From Virgibacillus dokdonensis (lineage in GTDB: Bacteria > Bacillota > Bacilli > Bacillales > Amphibacillaceae), in assembly GCF_900166595.1 (NCBI RefSeq), contig NZ_LT745763.1:3767399-3831398 (forward strand): a DNA stretch of 64,000 nt, read 5' to 3'. Position 1 is the stretch's first letter; every line of letters begins with the position of its first letter. Both the position numbers and the translations under genes were made by a program. This document shows, one piece after another, positions 1 to 6,974 of this stretch. The notes under the pieces are model-generated. The model ran no database searches and was not told the origin of the DNA. It was given only the letters and a program-made list of their open reading frames with translations.

Positions 1-32
1 GCCAAGCCAAGTCTTTAGGCGAAATATATATG

Positions 33-97
33 AAAAAACCGCCTGCAAGTCTCATAGTAGATGGTGGTTATCCAAATTTAAGTCATGGCGGTTTTTT
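33..97. terminator. Large-loop hairpin upstream of hemQ
   Basis: An 11-bp perfect stem, AAAAAACCGCC at 33-43 and GGCGGTTTTTT at 87-97, encloses a 43-nt loop. The T-run closing the stem works in either direction, so this is probably the bidirectional terminator of whatever gene lies left of the window. Bases 1-32 hold no recognisable gene. Confidence 0.6.
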
Positions 98-135
98 GTA
101 CTTAAACTTATCGTATCAATAAAGGGGAGATTACA

Positions 136-882
136 ATGGTAGAAGCAGTAGAAACGATGGATGGATGGTATAGTTTGCATGATTTTCGCACTGTCGATTG
201 GACTTCATGGAAGCTTGCAAGTGAAGAAGAGAGGCAAGAAGCAATTCATAGTTTACAGCAAATGCTTACTAAATGGGAAGAAGTAGAAGCAGCTAAAAAC
301 GGAAGCCATGCCCTTTACAATATTGTTGGTCAAAAAGCTGATTTGATGTTCATGTTTTTGCGCCCAACTACGAACGAGTTAGCAGCTATTGAAAATGAAT
401 TGAATAAATCAAAGATGGGAGCATTTTTAATCCCTGCTCATTCTTATTTTTCCATAGTAGAACTATCTAAATACCGCCCTTATAAAGAGGAGCATCCAGA
501 ATTAATTCCAGAAATAGCTCAGCGGTTAAAACCAATTCTTCCAAAATGGGAGCATGTTTGCTTTTATCCTATGGATCGCCGCCGTCACGGAGATGAAAAC
601 TGGTATACATTAGAAAAAGATGTACGCGGTAAATTATTATATGAACACAGTATGACAGGTCGTAAATATGCCGGTAAAGTATCACAAATCATCACTGGTT
701 CCATTGGACTTGATGATTGGGAATGGGGCGTAACATTATTCGCTCACGATCCATTACAATTCAAAAAAATTGTTTATGAAATGCGATTTGATGAAGTTAG
801 CTCGAGATATGGAGAGTTTGGAGAATTCTTTGTAGGTAACTATTTAGCGAAAGAACAGCTTCCTGCCTTCTTTAAAATATAA
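136..882 (+). CDS. hemQ: Coproheme decarboxylase HemQ
   Basis: Converts iron-coproporphyrin III (coproheme) to haem b by two oxidative decarboxylations using peroxide; it is the last enzyme of the Gram-positive coproporphyrin-dependent haem pathway and acts in the cytosol. The 248-aa protein has the usual length of the chlorite-dismutase-like family. Visible signatures are the tyrosine of YPMDRRR (Tyr144), matching the radical tyrosine of the family, and the His of EHSMTGR (His171), matching the proximal haem ligand. An AAGGGGAG ribosome binding site lies 8 nt before the ATG. In Bacillus subtilis the gene (ywfI) also lies near gerQ and cwlJ, so the neighbourhood is conserved. A strong terminator follows, so it is probably monocistronic. 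Confidence 0.95.
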   Translation: MVEAVETMDGWYSLHDFRTVDWTSWKLASEEERQEAIHSLQQMLTKWEEVEAAKNGSHALYNIVGQKADLMFMFLRPTTNELAAIENELNKSKMGAFLIPAHSYFSIVELSKYRPYKEEHPELIPEIAQRLKPILPKWEHVCFYPMDRRRHGDENWYTLEKDVRGKLLYEHSMTGRKYAGKVSQIITGSIGLDDWEWGVTLFAHDPLQFKKIVYEMRFDEVSSRYGEFGEFFVGNYLAKEQLPAFFKI

Positions 883-893
883 AACAACTTGGT

Positions 894-936
894 GCCTTTA
901 CACGTTGGCTTCGTCCCATGTGTAAAGGCTTTTTTT
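894..936 (+). terminator. Rho-independent terminator of hemQ
   Basis: Perfect 10-bp stem GCCTTTACAC (894-903) and GTGTAAAGGC (920-929) followed by seven T residues. Confidence 0.9.
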
Positions 937-944
937 CACTATAA

Positions 945-1012
945 AATCTCGTATAAGTAAAACTAGTGCTTTCGCCTTTAGATCTTGGCGACAGGCGAAG
1001 TTTTTCTAAAAC
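945..1012 (-). repeat. Double-hairpin repeat (family 2), reverse copy
   Basis: Read on the minus strand this matches the left half of the ~100-nt repeat also found near 19.4, 26.2, 29.0 and 60.8 kb: AGAAAAACTT, a GTCGCCAAG motif, then TAGTTTTACTTATACGA. The right hairpin is missing or has diverged. It sits between the hemQ terminator and cwlJ. Confidence 0.6.
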
Positions 1013-1083
1013 AAATCATAACTATGTTCCTTGTAGCATACATATGATAATGCACCGAGATTGGACAGAAATGGGGATTGCTC

Positions 1084-1509
1084 ATGTCACTAGTGGCTCA
1101 TACTGATAAAGATATTGAATTATTAGCAAGATTAATGCGAGCAGAAGCAGAAGGTGATGGTGAGTTAGGAATGTTAATGGTAGGAAATACAGGCATAAAC
1201 AGAGTCATCGCCGATTGCTTAGACTTTACAAATATACGTAACATTCGAAACATGGTATACCAAAGCCCCGGAGGTTTTGAAGCTACACAAAGAGGATATT
1301 TTTACCAAAGAGCAAGAGAATCAGAAAAACGCCTAGCACGTAGAGTTATCCAGGGAGAACGACAGCATCCAGCTTCTAACTCTCTATGGTTTTTTCGGCC
1401 AGAAGGGAGTTGCCCAGCACAATGGTTTGGACAGTGGAACGTTGGACGGTACAAATCGCATTGCTTTTTTGCCCCAACCGCTTCAGAATGTCCGACCGTT
1501 TATCGTTAA
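1084..1509 (+). CDS. cwlJ: Spore cortex-lytic hydrolase CwlJ
   Basis: Cell-wall hydrolase that degrades the muramic-delta-lactam cortex during calcium-dipicolinate-triggered germination; it acts in the spore coat and cortex. The 141-aa protein is one SleB/CwlJ-type hydrolase domain (Hydrolase_2) with the motif RAEAEGDGELGM, whose first Glu (about residue 21) is the expected catalytic acid, plus the conserved YFYQRARESE, SLWFFRPEG and RYKSHCF blocks. It has no signal peptide, as is normal for CwlJ. ATG at 1084 is chosen over TTG at 1078 because the GGGGA motif at 1073-1077 is correctly spaced only for the ATG. gerQ follows; in B. subtilis GerQ is needed for CwlJ to localise to the coat, and the two form one operon. 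Confidence 0.93.
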   Translation: MSLVAHTDKDIELLARLMRAEAEGDGELGMLMVGNTGINRVIADCLDFTNIRNIRNMVYQSPGGFEATQRGYFYQRARESEKRLARRVIQGERQHPASNSLWFFRPEGSCPAQWFGQWNVGRYKSHCFFAPTASECPTVYR

Positions 1510-1521
1510 TAAGGAGGAGGA

Positions 1522-1548
1522 ATGAAAAATAGCAACTGTTTTATTTGA
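1522..1548 (+). CDS. Possible 8-codon leader peptide before gerQ
   Basis: An unusually strong ribosome binding site, AAGGAGGAGG (1511-1520), is followed at once by ATG and eight codons (MKNSNCFI) ending in TGA, 57 nt before gerQ. Spacing from the GGAGG core to the ATG is short but usable. It may be a leader peptide that couples cwlJ and gerQ translation, a remnant of an earlier gerQ start, or chance. Confidence 0.3.
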   Translation: MKNSNCFI

Positions 1549-1605
1549 GAAGATATTTCTTCGTGCTTTAAACTTAAACCCTATTCAGTTTTAAGGAGGA
1601 GTTTC

Positions 1606-2070
1606 ATGAGTGAAAACCAAACAAACCCGCAAATGAATACGTATCCGTATTATCCGTATTATTACCCAGCAACGTCACAAGCCTATTATCCAATCTATCC
1701 AATGCGGCAACCTTCTCATCAGTCCTATGCACCGTCTCAACAGCCCTATCCAACAACAAGTGGTTTTAACCAAAACCAAGGCATGCTACCAGAACAAGAA
1801 TCCTATATTGAAAATATTTTACGATTAAATCGTGGTAAAGAAGCAACGGTATATATGACATTTGAAAATAACGACCAATGGAATGCCAAAGTATTCCGTG
1901 GCATTATTGAAGCAGCCGGTCGTGATCATATTGTTATAAGTGACCCACAATCTGGGAAACGCTACTTATTGTTAATGGTATATTTAGATTACGTTACATT
2001 TGATGAAGAACTGAATTATGCCTATCCATTTGGCGAAACTTCGGGCAATGTTTCCTATCCACCTCGGTAG
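1606..2070 (+). CDS. gerQ: Spore coat protein GerQ
   Basis: Inner-coat protein required for CwlJ localisation and function in germination; in B. subtilis it is cross-linked by the transglutaminase Tgl. The 154-aa protein has a low-complexity Tyr/Pro/Gln-rich N-terminus (residues about 8-60, many YPYY-type repeats) and a conserved C-terminal domain (about 62-150) containing ESYIENILRLNRGK and KVFRGIIEAAGRDH. The ribosome binding site AAGGAGGAG is well placed before the ATG. It directly follows cwlJ on the same strand, as in B. subtilis (ywdL). Expression is expected in the mother cell under sporulation sigma factors; no such promoter was assigned here. Confidence 0.93.
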   Translation: MSENQTNPQMNTYPYYPYYYPATSQAYYPIYPMRQPSHQSYAPSQQPYPTTSGFNQNQGMLPEQESYIENILRLNRGKEATVYMTFENNDQWNAKVFRGIIEAAGRDHIVISDPQSGKRYLLLMVYLDYVTFDEELNYAYPFGETSGNVSYPPR

Positions 2071-2086
2071 TACCATTGGAACTTTG

Positions 2087-2236
2087 ACAAAGGCGCAAGC
2101 GCCCGTTTAGCACGTAGCGACTGGGACGTCAACCGAGATAAAGGATTGCGGTGAGGCTACGCACCGATGATGACTTATCGTAGGGCAATTTCGTGAAATC
2201 ATCTAGTTGTTGGGCGCTGGAGCCGGACGTCGCTAA
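2087..2236 (+). repeat. Multibranched structured repeat (family 1), copy A
   Basis: Short (~150-nt) version of the element at 3661, 10258 and 13571. It contains GCGCCCGTTTAGCACGTAG near the left, a central ACCGATGATGACTTATCGTA, an ATTTCGTGAAAT hairpin, and GTTGTTGGGCGCTGGAGCCG at the right; the ends can pair (GCGCCC with GGGCGC). It lies directly after gerQ in the same orientation. It lacks the internal CTCCTG hairpin block of copies B and C. Confidence 0.75.
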
Positions 2237-2289
2237 TCGGTTATTTCTTTATACACAAGCACCTCACTTTAATACTTTCTTATCTTAAA

Positions 2290-2334
2290 AATAAGGGATG
2301 GCACATACTCAATTCCTCTATGCCATCCCTTATT
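2290..2334. terminator. Hairpin downstream of gerQ
   Basis: A 14-bp perfect stem, AATAAGGGATGGCA (2290-2303) with TGCCATCCCTTATT (2321-2334), and a 17-nt loop. The T-richer side lies on the minus strand, but it is the only candidate terminator for cwlJ-gerQ. Confidence 0.6.
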
Positions 2335-2441
2335 GCCATCGTATATGCAACATCTGGCTAAGTTAGTAAAAGTCATGACGACTAATTTACTATACTGTAA
2401 AATTTTTTACTTTCTATAGTACAAAAAGAGAGGCGAGCACC

Positions 2442-2699
2442 ATGAAACAACCTTACGAAAAATTCATGATAGTAGAGCTGTTAGCTTTAGGTGCTGCCAG
2501 TCTTTTTACTTTTATTGCTTTAATCAAAGGCTACACGATTGTAATTATATTAGGTTTGCTCTTGGTTGCAGGAAGTCTTATCGCTGACAGCCTCGTGCAA
2601 TGGCATTTATACCGCTCCATCCCTTCCCACACAATAAAACAAGCCGTACGTGCGTTACTCGTGTTTATCTTCACGTTGCTTTTCCTACTACGGCTGTAA
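2442..2699 (+). CDS. Small membrane protein of unknown function
   Basis: An 85-aa protein that I do not recognise. Hydrophobicity suggests three membrane segments (about residues 9-27, 31-50 and 66-84), joined by a short loop containing QWHLYRSIPSHTIK. It has a purine-rich GAGAGGCGAG ribosome binding site before the ATG. The preceding ~40 nt resemble the right half of the family 2 repeat (ACTTTCTATAGTACAAA). It converges on ywdK, with 17 nt between the stop codons. Confidence 0.7.
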   Translation: MKQPYEKFMIVELLALGAASLFTFIALIKGYTIVIILGLLLVAGSLIADSLVQWHLYRSIPSHTIKQAVRALLVFIFTLLFLLRL

Positions 2700-2716
2700 A
2701 CAGAGAAGCCATATAT

Positions 2717-3085
2717 TTATACATATCTTGCAATAAATGTACCTAGTAGAATCCAGCCAATTAAAAATGCTACGCCTCCTATAGGAGTAATCATCGCAAA
2801 GGTTTTGATACCCGTTGTAGAGTAAATGTACAGACTGCCTGAAAATAATAAAATGCCAATAAAAAACAGCCAACCTGCCCAAGTCACTCCAACACTATGT
2901 ACTTTCATCATTAATATGCCTGTTACAAATAATGCCATCGTATGGAACATTTGATAATTTACCGCTTTTTCCCATGTAGCTATTGCACTTTTAGATATTT
3001 TCCCTTCTAATCCATGTGCACCAAATGCTCCTAAAGCAACAGCTAAAAACCCATTAATAGCGCCTAAAATTAAAAATAGTTTCAT
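2717..3085 (-). CDS. ywdK: YwdK-like DUF423 membrane protein
   Basis: A 122-aa integral membrane protein of the DUF423 family, function unknown. The family signature is present: the N-terminal AINGFLAVALGAFGAHGLEG block, then FHTMALFVTG and a C-terminal GGVAFLIGWILL segment; four membrane helices are predicted. Length is normal. Its place between gerQ and ywdI matches the B. subtilis order. A GAGGGAGAAC ribosome binding site precedes the ATG. Confidence 0.85.
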   Translation of the reverse strand: MKLFLILGAINGFLAVALGAFGAHGLEGKISKSAIATWEKAVNYQMFHTMALFVTGILMMKVHSVGVTWAGWLFFIGILLFSGSLYIYSTTGIKTFAMITPIGGVAFLIGWILLGTFIARYV

Positions 3086-3130
3086 GTTCTCCCTCTTTTC
3101 TTATGAAGTTAGAGAAGCAAGTACTATGGC

Positions 3131-3439
3131 TTAAAAATCAAACAATGAATCCCCATTTGCTTCTTCGTGATCTATCTTTGCTTGTGGATTTACCTCTTTT
3201 TGTTGGTTAATTTTTGCTGCCCCCTTTTCTCCAAGCATCATTTTTATTTCTGCTGCAGAAAATTGCGTTGAATCTTGTGCTTGCGTCATCGATTTTTCTT
3301 GCTCATCAAGCAACAAATCGCATAATAAACGAATATGACGAACATGTTGCCGTAAAACAAGCTCGTTATCCACGTTATTGTTTGCAACATGTAATTCCTC
3401 TAACATTTTATTGATTATAGTCGTATTGGTTACAGCCAT
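3131..3439 (-). CDS. ywdI: YwdI-like protein (DUF5327)
   Basis: A small, soluble, helical protein (102 aa) resembling B. subtilis YwdI; function unknown. The N-terminal half has a conserved helical pattern (IINKMLEELHVANN, VRHIRLLCDLLLDEQ), and the C-terminus is charged and ends in DSLFDF, as in the family. A longer reading frame begins at 3457, but ATG at 3439 is chosen because it has a well-spaced AGGAG and matches the usual MAV start. It is probably co-transcribed with ywdK, which begins 45 nt downstream on the same strand. Confidence 0.75.
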   Translation of the reverse strand: MAVTNTTIINKMLEELHVANNNVDNELVLRQHVRHIRLLCDLLLDEQEKSMTQAQDSTQFSAAEIKMMLGEKGAAKINQQKEVNPQAKIDHEEANGDSLFDF

Positions 3440-3584
3440 ACCAAGTTCTCCTAACATTTATTTTGTACCTTCATTATAAATTGAGTTCATACTAAAAACA
3501 ATTAGCCTGTCTGCATTTATCAAGTTTTTCTTGACATAGTTAATAACGCCTCTATCTTTCAGCCATTATGTATACGGTTTGATT

Positions 3585-3655
3585 CGAAAAACTTAGCTTT
3601 TTTCGCCAATTACTGTGGCAGAAGAACGCCGTCGTTTTGCTTATACGATAAAAGA
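3585..3655 (+). repeat. Double-hairpin repeat (family 2), degenerate copy
   Basis: Matches the left half of the family: CGAAAAACTTAGC, a TCGCCAA motif, TGTGGCAGAA and CGTTTTGCTTATACGATAAA. It lies directly against family 1 copy B. Confidence 0.5.
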
Positions 3656-3660
3656 ACAAC

Positions 3661-3900
3661 GGCTCGGGGCGCCCGGTTAGCAACGTAGCGAGTGGAACGA
3701 ATCAACTAAAGTTTTAGGAATCATGCTCCTGCAACAGGAGTATGCCGGCGCCCTCCGGCAAGCCCGTCTTTAGTCGGCCTTCCTATTTAGAACGAACCGA
3801 TGATGACTTATCGTAAGGCGATTTCGTGAAGTCGCTTAGTTGCTGGGCGTTGGAGCCGGACGTGGCTAAATAACTTAGTTAGTTTATCCACAGCTGCAAA
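3661..3900 (+). repeat. Multibranched structured repeat (family 1), copy B
   Basis: Full-length copy, nearly identical to the one at 10258-10500. The outer stem pairs GCGCCC-(GGTT)-AGCAAC at the left with GTTGCT-GGGCG at the right. Inner stems are CTAAAG with CTTTAG, TAGGAA with TTCCTA, the hairpin CTCCTG-CAA-CAGGAG, the hairpin GCCGG-CCGGC, and GGCGATTT-CGTG-AAGTCGC. The tail GTTTATCCACAGCTGCAAAAT is also shared with copy C. Confidence 0.85.
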
Positions 3901-3918
3901 ATCCTAGACAAATAAAAA

Positions 3919-3950
3919 GTCCTGATCATGGCAGGACCTCGCTTCTTTTT
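3919..3950 (+). terminator. Weak hairpin after repeat copy B
   Basis: A 6-bp stem, GTCCTG (3919-3924) with CAGGAC (3932-3937), followed by CTCGCTTCTTTTT. A possible terminator of modest quality. Confidence 0.35.
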
Positions 3951-3999
3951 CTAATCTATTTTTACCCTATCAACTCGGAAATCTCTACACCTTCTATCA

Positions 4000-4137
4000 T
4001 CATGCATTTAACGTTTTTTTTGGCTTTTCCTCCAAATAACGATTATACATCCACTGCAAAAACAATAATTCATTTTCAAGCAGTCTCCTGCCTAATCTGC
4101 TCTCCGTAGTTTTACACAATTGCAAAAAGGTTTCCAT
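4000..4137 (-). CDS. Possible 45-aa protein
   Basis: A short frame encoding 45 residues, beginning METFLQLCKTTESR and continuing through an amphipathic helix (LLENELLFLQWMYNRYLEE) to a lysine-rich tail. An AGGAGG motif lies 13 nt before the ATG, rather far. It is soluble, helical and acidic/basic mixed, with no family recognised. The biased amphipathic pattern argues for a real gene, but the length makes chance possible. Confidence 0.4.
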   Translation of the reverse strand: METFLQLCKTTESRLGRRLLENELLFLQWMYNRYLEEKPKKTLNA

Positions 4138-4464
4138 GCGTATCGAGAATCCTCCTATCGAGTTGATATTTCTTCCATTGTAACGTGCTTTTCATAGAAG
4201 CGCAATAACTTTTTAGTTAATAGGCAGAATTTACAGATAAATACCCAATTTGACAAATTAGATTCTCGTTTTACCGACACGATTCTTATAAGATATACGC
4301 CAAGTAGACAAGAAGTATGATAAACACCCATATACCGTCTACAAAATGTATAATGAAACTTCCATTCATAAGGGCCGTAGTTAACCCCAATCAAAACCAC
4401 CAGTGTGAATGAACTGCACCCCAATTTTTAGACACAACTCTAATAAATGGAGGTGCAGTTTTTT

Positions 4465-4986
4465 ATGGCTAAATTCACCAATGTTGAAAAAATACAAGCA
4501 GTCATTCGCTATCAAAGTGGTGCAGAAGGCGTAAAGTCAATGGCTAAATCCATAGGAGTTGACCATTCAGTCCTCTTAAATTGGATTAAACAATATGAAT
4601 ATCACGGAGAAAAAGCTTTTGAAAAATGCTATACATCTTACACATTGCAGTATAAACTAGATGTACTTAATTATATGAACGAACAAGGGACATCTATCCG
4701 GGAAACAGCAGCGATCTTTAATATTTCTACACATTCCACGCTTTTACAATGGAAAAAGCAATTGGAAGCAGAAGGAATAGATGCCCTAGAACCAAAGAAA
4801 AAGGGGCGTCCATCCATGAAAAAAAGTTCTGATCATACATCTAAAAAGCAAAAGCCGGATGAAGGGACTCCGGAAGCATTACAAGCAGAAATAGATCGTT
4901 TACGCATGGAGAATGCCTATTTAAAAAAGTTGAATGCCTTAGTTCAAAACAAGGAGAAATTACCAAACAGGACAAAGCGCAAGTAG
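4465..4986 (+). CDS. IS3-family transposase OrfA
   Basis: DNA-binding subunit of the IS3 transposase (173 aa). It carries two helix-turn-helix segments, at about residues 5-50 (KIQAVIRYQSG, SVLLNWIKQYE) and 60-105 (TSIRETAAIFNIS, LLQWKKQLE), and a C-terminal leucine-zipper-like helix (LQAEIDRLRMENAYLKKLN). ATG 4465 is preferred to 4447 because GGAGGT at 4449-4454 serves it. The canonical slippery heptamer A_AAA_AAG at 4923-4929 allows a -1 shift into the OrfB frame, which is open from there, giving the OrfAB fusion transposase. Confidence 0.9.
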   Translation: MAKFTNVEKIQAVIRYQSGAEGVKSMAKSIGVDHSVLLNWIKQYEYHGEKAFEKCYTSYTLQYKLDVLNYMNEQGTSIRETAAIFNISTHSTLLQWKKQLEAEGIDALEPKKKGRPSMKKSSDHTSKKQKPDEGTPEALQAEIDRLRMENAYLKKLNALVQNKEKLPNRTKRK

Positions 4987-5012
4987 TCTATGAACTAAGG
5001 CATGAATTCCCT

Positions 5013-5825
5013 GTGAAGGCACTTCTGCAGCTGGCAGAGATTCCACGTAGCACGTACTACTATATAGTAAGTAAATTCGGACTTCCGGATAAAGATGTGG
5101 AGTTGAAAAAGCTGATTCAAGCTATCTACGATGAGCATCAAGGACGTTATGGATACCGCCGTATCCGGGACGAGCTATGGAATCGAGGGCATAAGGTAAA
5201 CCATAAAAAAGTCCAACGCATCATGAAAGAATTAGGTTTAAAAAGCCTAGTTCGAATGAAAAAATATCGCTCTTACAAAGGAAAGGTTGGCAATATCGCA
5301 CCAAATATTTTAGATCGGAACTTTAATGCCGAAAAGCCAAATCAAAAATGGGTAACGGATATTACAGAGTTTAAATTATTTGGGGAGAAACTCTATCTTT
5401 CACCTATACTGGATTTATATAATGGGGAAATCATTGCCTATACAATCGACTCTAGACCTACTTATTCACTTGTATCGGAAATGTTGGAGAAATCATTTAA
5501 ACGGTTATCAGAGGAAGATGCACTGCTTATTCATTCGGACCAAGGCTGGCATTATCAAATGAAACAATATCAGCACGCCTTGAGAGAAAGATTGATTACG
5601 CAAAGTATGTCACGTAAAGGCAACTGTTATGATAATGCCGTTATTGAAAACTTCTTTGGCATTATGAAATCAGAATTTCTTTATTTAAATGAATTCGAAA
5701 GTATAGAGCATTTTAAGCAAGAGCTAGAAAAATATATAGAATACTATAACAACAAACGAATCAAGGCAAAACTAAAAGGCCTGAGCCCGGTACAATACCG
5801 AATTCAGACTTTAATAGCTGCTTAG
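5013..5825 (+). CDS. IS3-family transposase OrfB (integrase core)
   Basis: Catalytic part of the transposase, an rve-type DDE domain (270 aa counted from GTG 5013). The catalytic triad is visible: Asp116 in VTDITEF, Asp176 in HSDQGW and Glu212 in AVIENFFG, with the 35-residue D-E spacing of the family. An HTH_21-type region (YGYRRIRDELW) precedes it. The natural product is probably OrfAB, made by -1 frameshifting at 4923-4929; the frame continues upstream of 5013 with the typical KQDKAQVVYELR segment. No lesion is seen. Confidence 0.92.
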   Translation: MKALLQLAEIPRSTYYYIVSKFGLPDKDVELKKLIQAIYDEHQGRYGYRRIRDELWNRGHKVNHKKVQRIMKELGLKSLVRMKKYRSYKGKVGNIAPNILDRNFNAEKPNQKWVTDITEFKLFGEKLYLSPILDLYNGEIIAYTIDSRPTYSLVSEMLEKSFKRLSEEDALLIHSDQGWHYQMKQYQHALRERLITQSMSRKGNCYDNAVIENFFGIMKSEFLYLNEFESIEHFKQELEKYIEYYNNKRIKAKLKGLSPVQYRIQTLIAA

Positions 5826-5860
5826 TAAAATTATCTGTCTAACTTTATGGGGTCACTTCA

Positions 5861-6580
5861 GAACTGGTGGTTTGCTCTGCGGCTGGAAAACTGTGTTGCC
5901 GGCCTCGGCCTAAAAGGCCCACTGAATGGTTTTCCCTTCTGCACCACACTCACTCGCTGATTCTAAAAGAATCTCTTATTTCTTTTTATTTTTCTTCCCG
6001 GTGAACGGATCAAATTCTTCAAATAAAGTTAACTGATCACTCATGTAGTCCTCTTTAAGCTGATTTCGTATATATTCTTGGATTTGATTTTTATTTCTTC
6101 CCACCGTATCTACAAAGTAGCCTCGACACCAGAACTTTCGATTTCCATATCTATACTTTAAGTTGGCGTGACGGTCAAAGATCATTAAACTACTTTTCCC
6201 TTTTAAGTAACCCATGAATTGAGATACACTCAGTTTTGGTGGTATACTCACCAACATATGGATGTGGTCCCTGCATGCATTTGCTTCGTGTATTTCAACA
6301 TCTTTTCTGTCGCAGAGTTCTCTGATTATTTTTCCTATACTTTTTTTTTATTTTCCATAGATAATTTGCCTTCTATATTTTGGTGCAAAAACTAAATGAT
6401 ACTTACATCTCCACTGCGTATGTGCTAAACTATTCTTGTCCTTCATTGGACATGCCTCCTTCTGTGGTGAGATTTGGTGGTCGGGAAACCAACCTTATCT
6501 TACCATGAAGAGAGGCTTTTTTTGACACCACGCTAGAAGCTTTCTGGAACCCCCGGCATAGCCAGGGGTTTTCTAAGACC
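5861..6580 (-). mobile_element. IS200-type element, probably defective
   Basis: Holds a tnpA-like frame (5976-6446) with hairpins on both sides, as expected for single-stranded IS200/IS605 transposition. On the right is AACCCC-C-GGC-ATA-GCC-A-GGGGTT (6548-6570). On the left is the 11-bp hairpin now split by the IS3 element (arms 4394-4404 and 5863-5873), and a GGAAAAC/GTTTTCC palindromic stretch at 5882-5938. Exact ends cannot be fixed by eye. No tnpB is present. Confidence 0.6.
5976..6446 (-). pseudogene. tnpA: IS200-type transposase TnpA with in-frame stop
   Basis: HUH single-strand transposase (Y1_Tnp), about 156 codons. From ATG 6446 the frame reads MKDKNSLAHTQWRCKYHLVF and RRQIIYGK, then hits TAA at 6348-6350, and resumes in the same frame with KSIGKIIREL, the metal-binding DHIHMLVS motif, and the C-terminal helix with the expected catalytic Tyr region (NQIQEYIRNQL). 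There is no frameshift; a single codon has become TAA at a place where the family has an ordinary residue. The long A-run beside it could be an error hotspot. A shorter frame starts at 6257, but it lacks the N-terminal strand and is unlikely to work. Confidence 0.85.
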
Positions 6581-6660
6581 ATAAAAAAATTTTATTTTCC
6601 AATAGTGTAAAATAAAAATAGAAAAGGAAGCAAACCACAATTAGTCTACTCCCTCTTGGA

Positions 6661-6960
6661 TTATTGATTTTCTATTTTGTTTTCAAGCTCTGCTACACGA
6701 TTACGAAGTTCTTCTACTTCTTCTTTTGTCGCTATTCCAATGTCATTCGCAAGCTTTTGTGTTTGCTCATTTTGCCGTGCTTGCCATTCACCTTTTTTAG
6801 CTTCTCCTTTATCCACAAACTGCTGTAACAAAGTTTTTGCTTGTTCCTGTGTAAGTTCATTTTTTTCTACTAATTGTTTCATTTTCGATTCAAATTTTTC
6901 CTTACTAGTCACTGCTGCACCTAACCCAAGTAAAAACCCTTTTTTTAATAAGTCATTCAT
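6661..6960 (-). CDS. Phasin-like helical protein
   Basis: A 99-aa helical protein resembling the PhaF/phasin-like small proteins of Firmicutes (COG3937); role unknown here. It has an N-terminal hydrophobic segment (LLKKGFLLGLGAAVTSKEK), a central helix (MKQLVEKNELTQEQAKTLLQ) and a C-terminal heptad region (ATKEEVEELRNRVAELENKI) that should form a coiled coil. ATG 6960 is chosen because AAAGGAGG lies 8 nt upstream; the frame could open at 6969 inside that site. It follows the UbiB-type kinase gene by 14 nt on the same strand, so they form one operon. This pairing is common in Bacillaceae and suggests a role at membranes or lipid granules. Confidence 0.8.
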   Translation of the reverse strand: MNDLLKKGFLLGLGAAVTSKEKFESKMKQLVEKNELTQEQAKTLLQQFVDKGEAKKGEWQARQNEQTQKLANDIGIATKEEVEELRNRVAELENKIENQ

Positions 6961-6974
6961 GAAGTCCACCTCCT

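Larger units (their letters stand above)
3440..3999. other. Gene-free stretch holding two repeats and a hairpin
   Basis: No credible coding frame. It contains a family 2 repeat (3585-3655), a family 1 repeat (3661-3900) and a short hairpin (3919-3937). The first ~100 nt should hold the ywdI promoter, but no clear one was assigned. Confidence 0.6.
4410..5860 (+). mobile_element. IS3-family insertion sequence, intact
   Basis: A 1451-bp element with inverted ends TGAACTGCACCCC (4410) and, read inward from 5860, TGAAGTGACCCC, both followed by a conserved TAGACA motif. It is flanked by a 3-bp direct repeat GAA (4407-4409 and 5861-5863), typical of IS3 target duplication. Both reading frames and a frameshift site are intact. 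Removing the element and one GAA rebuilds an 11-bp hairpin, AAACCACCAGT (4394-4404) with ACTGGTGGTTT (5863-5873), so it landed in that loop, beside an IS200-type element. Confidence 0.9.

Noticed and set aside
3661..3900. Structured repeat considered as a riboswitch or tRNA-like gene
   Set aside because: It occurs in several copies at gene ends, in no fixed relation to start codons, and does not match a tRNA fold or any riboswitch core I know.
4155..4424. 89-aa minus-strand frame left of the IS3 element
   Set aside because: It runs from the repeat-flanking DNA into the IS end, has no ribosome binding site, and its composition (many Cys, Tyr, Phe) is not protein-like.
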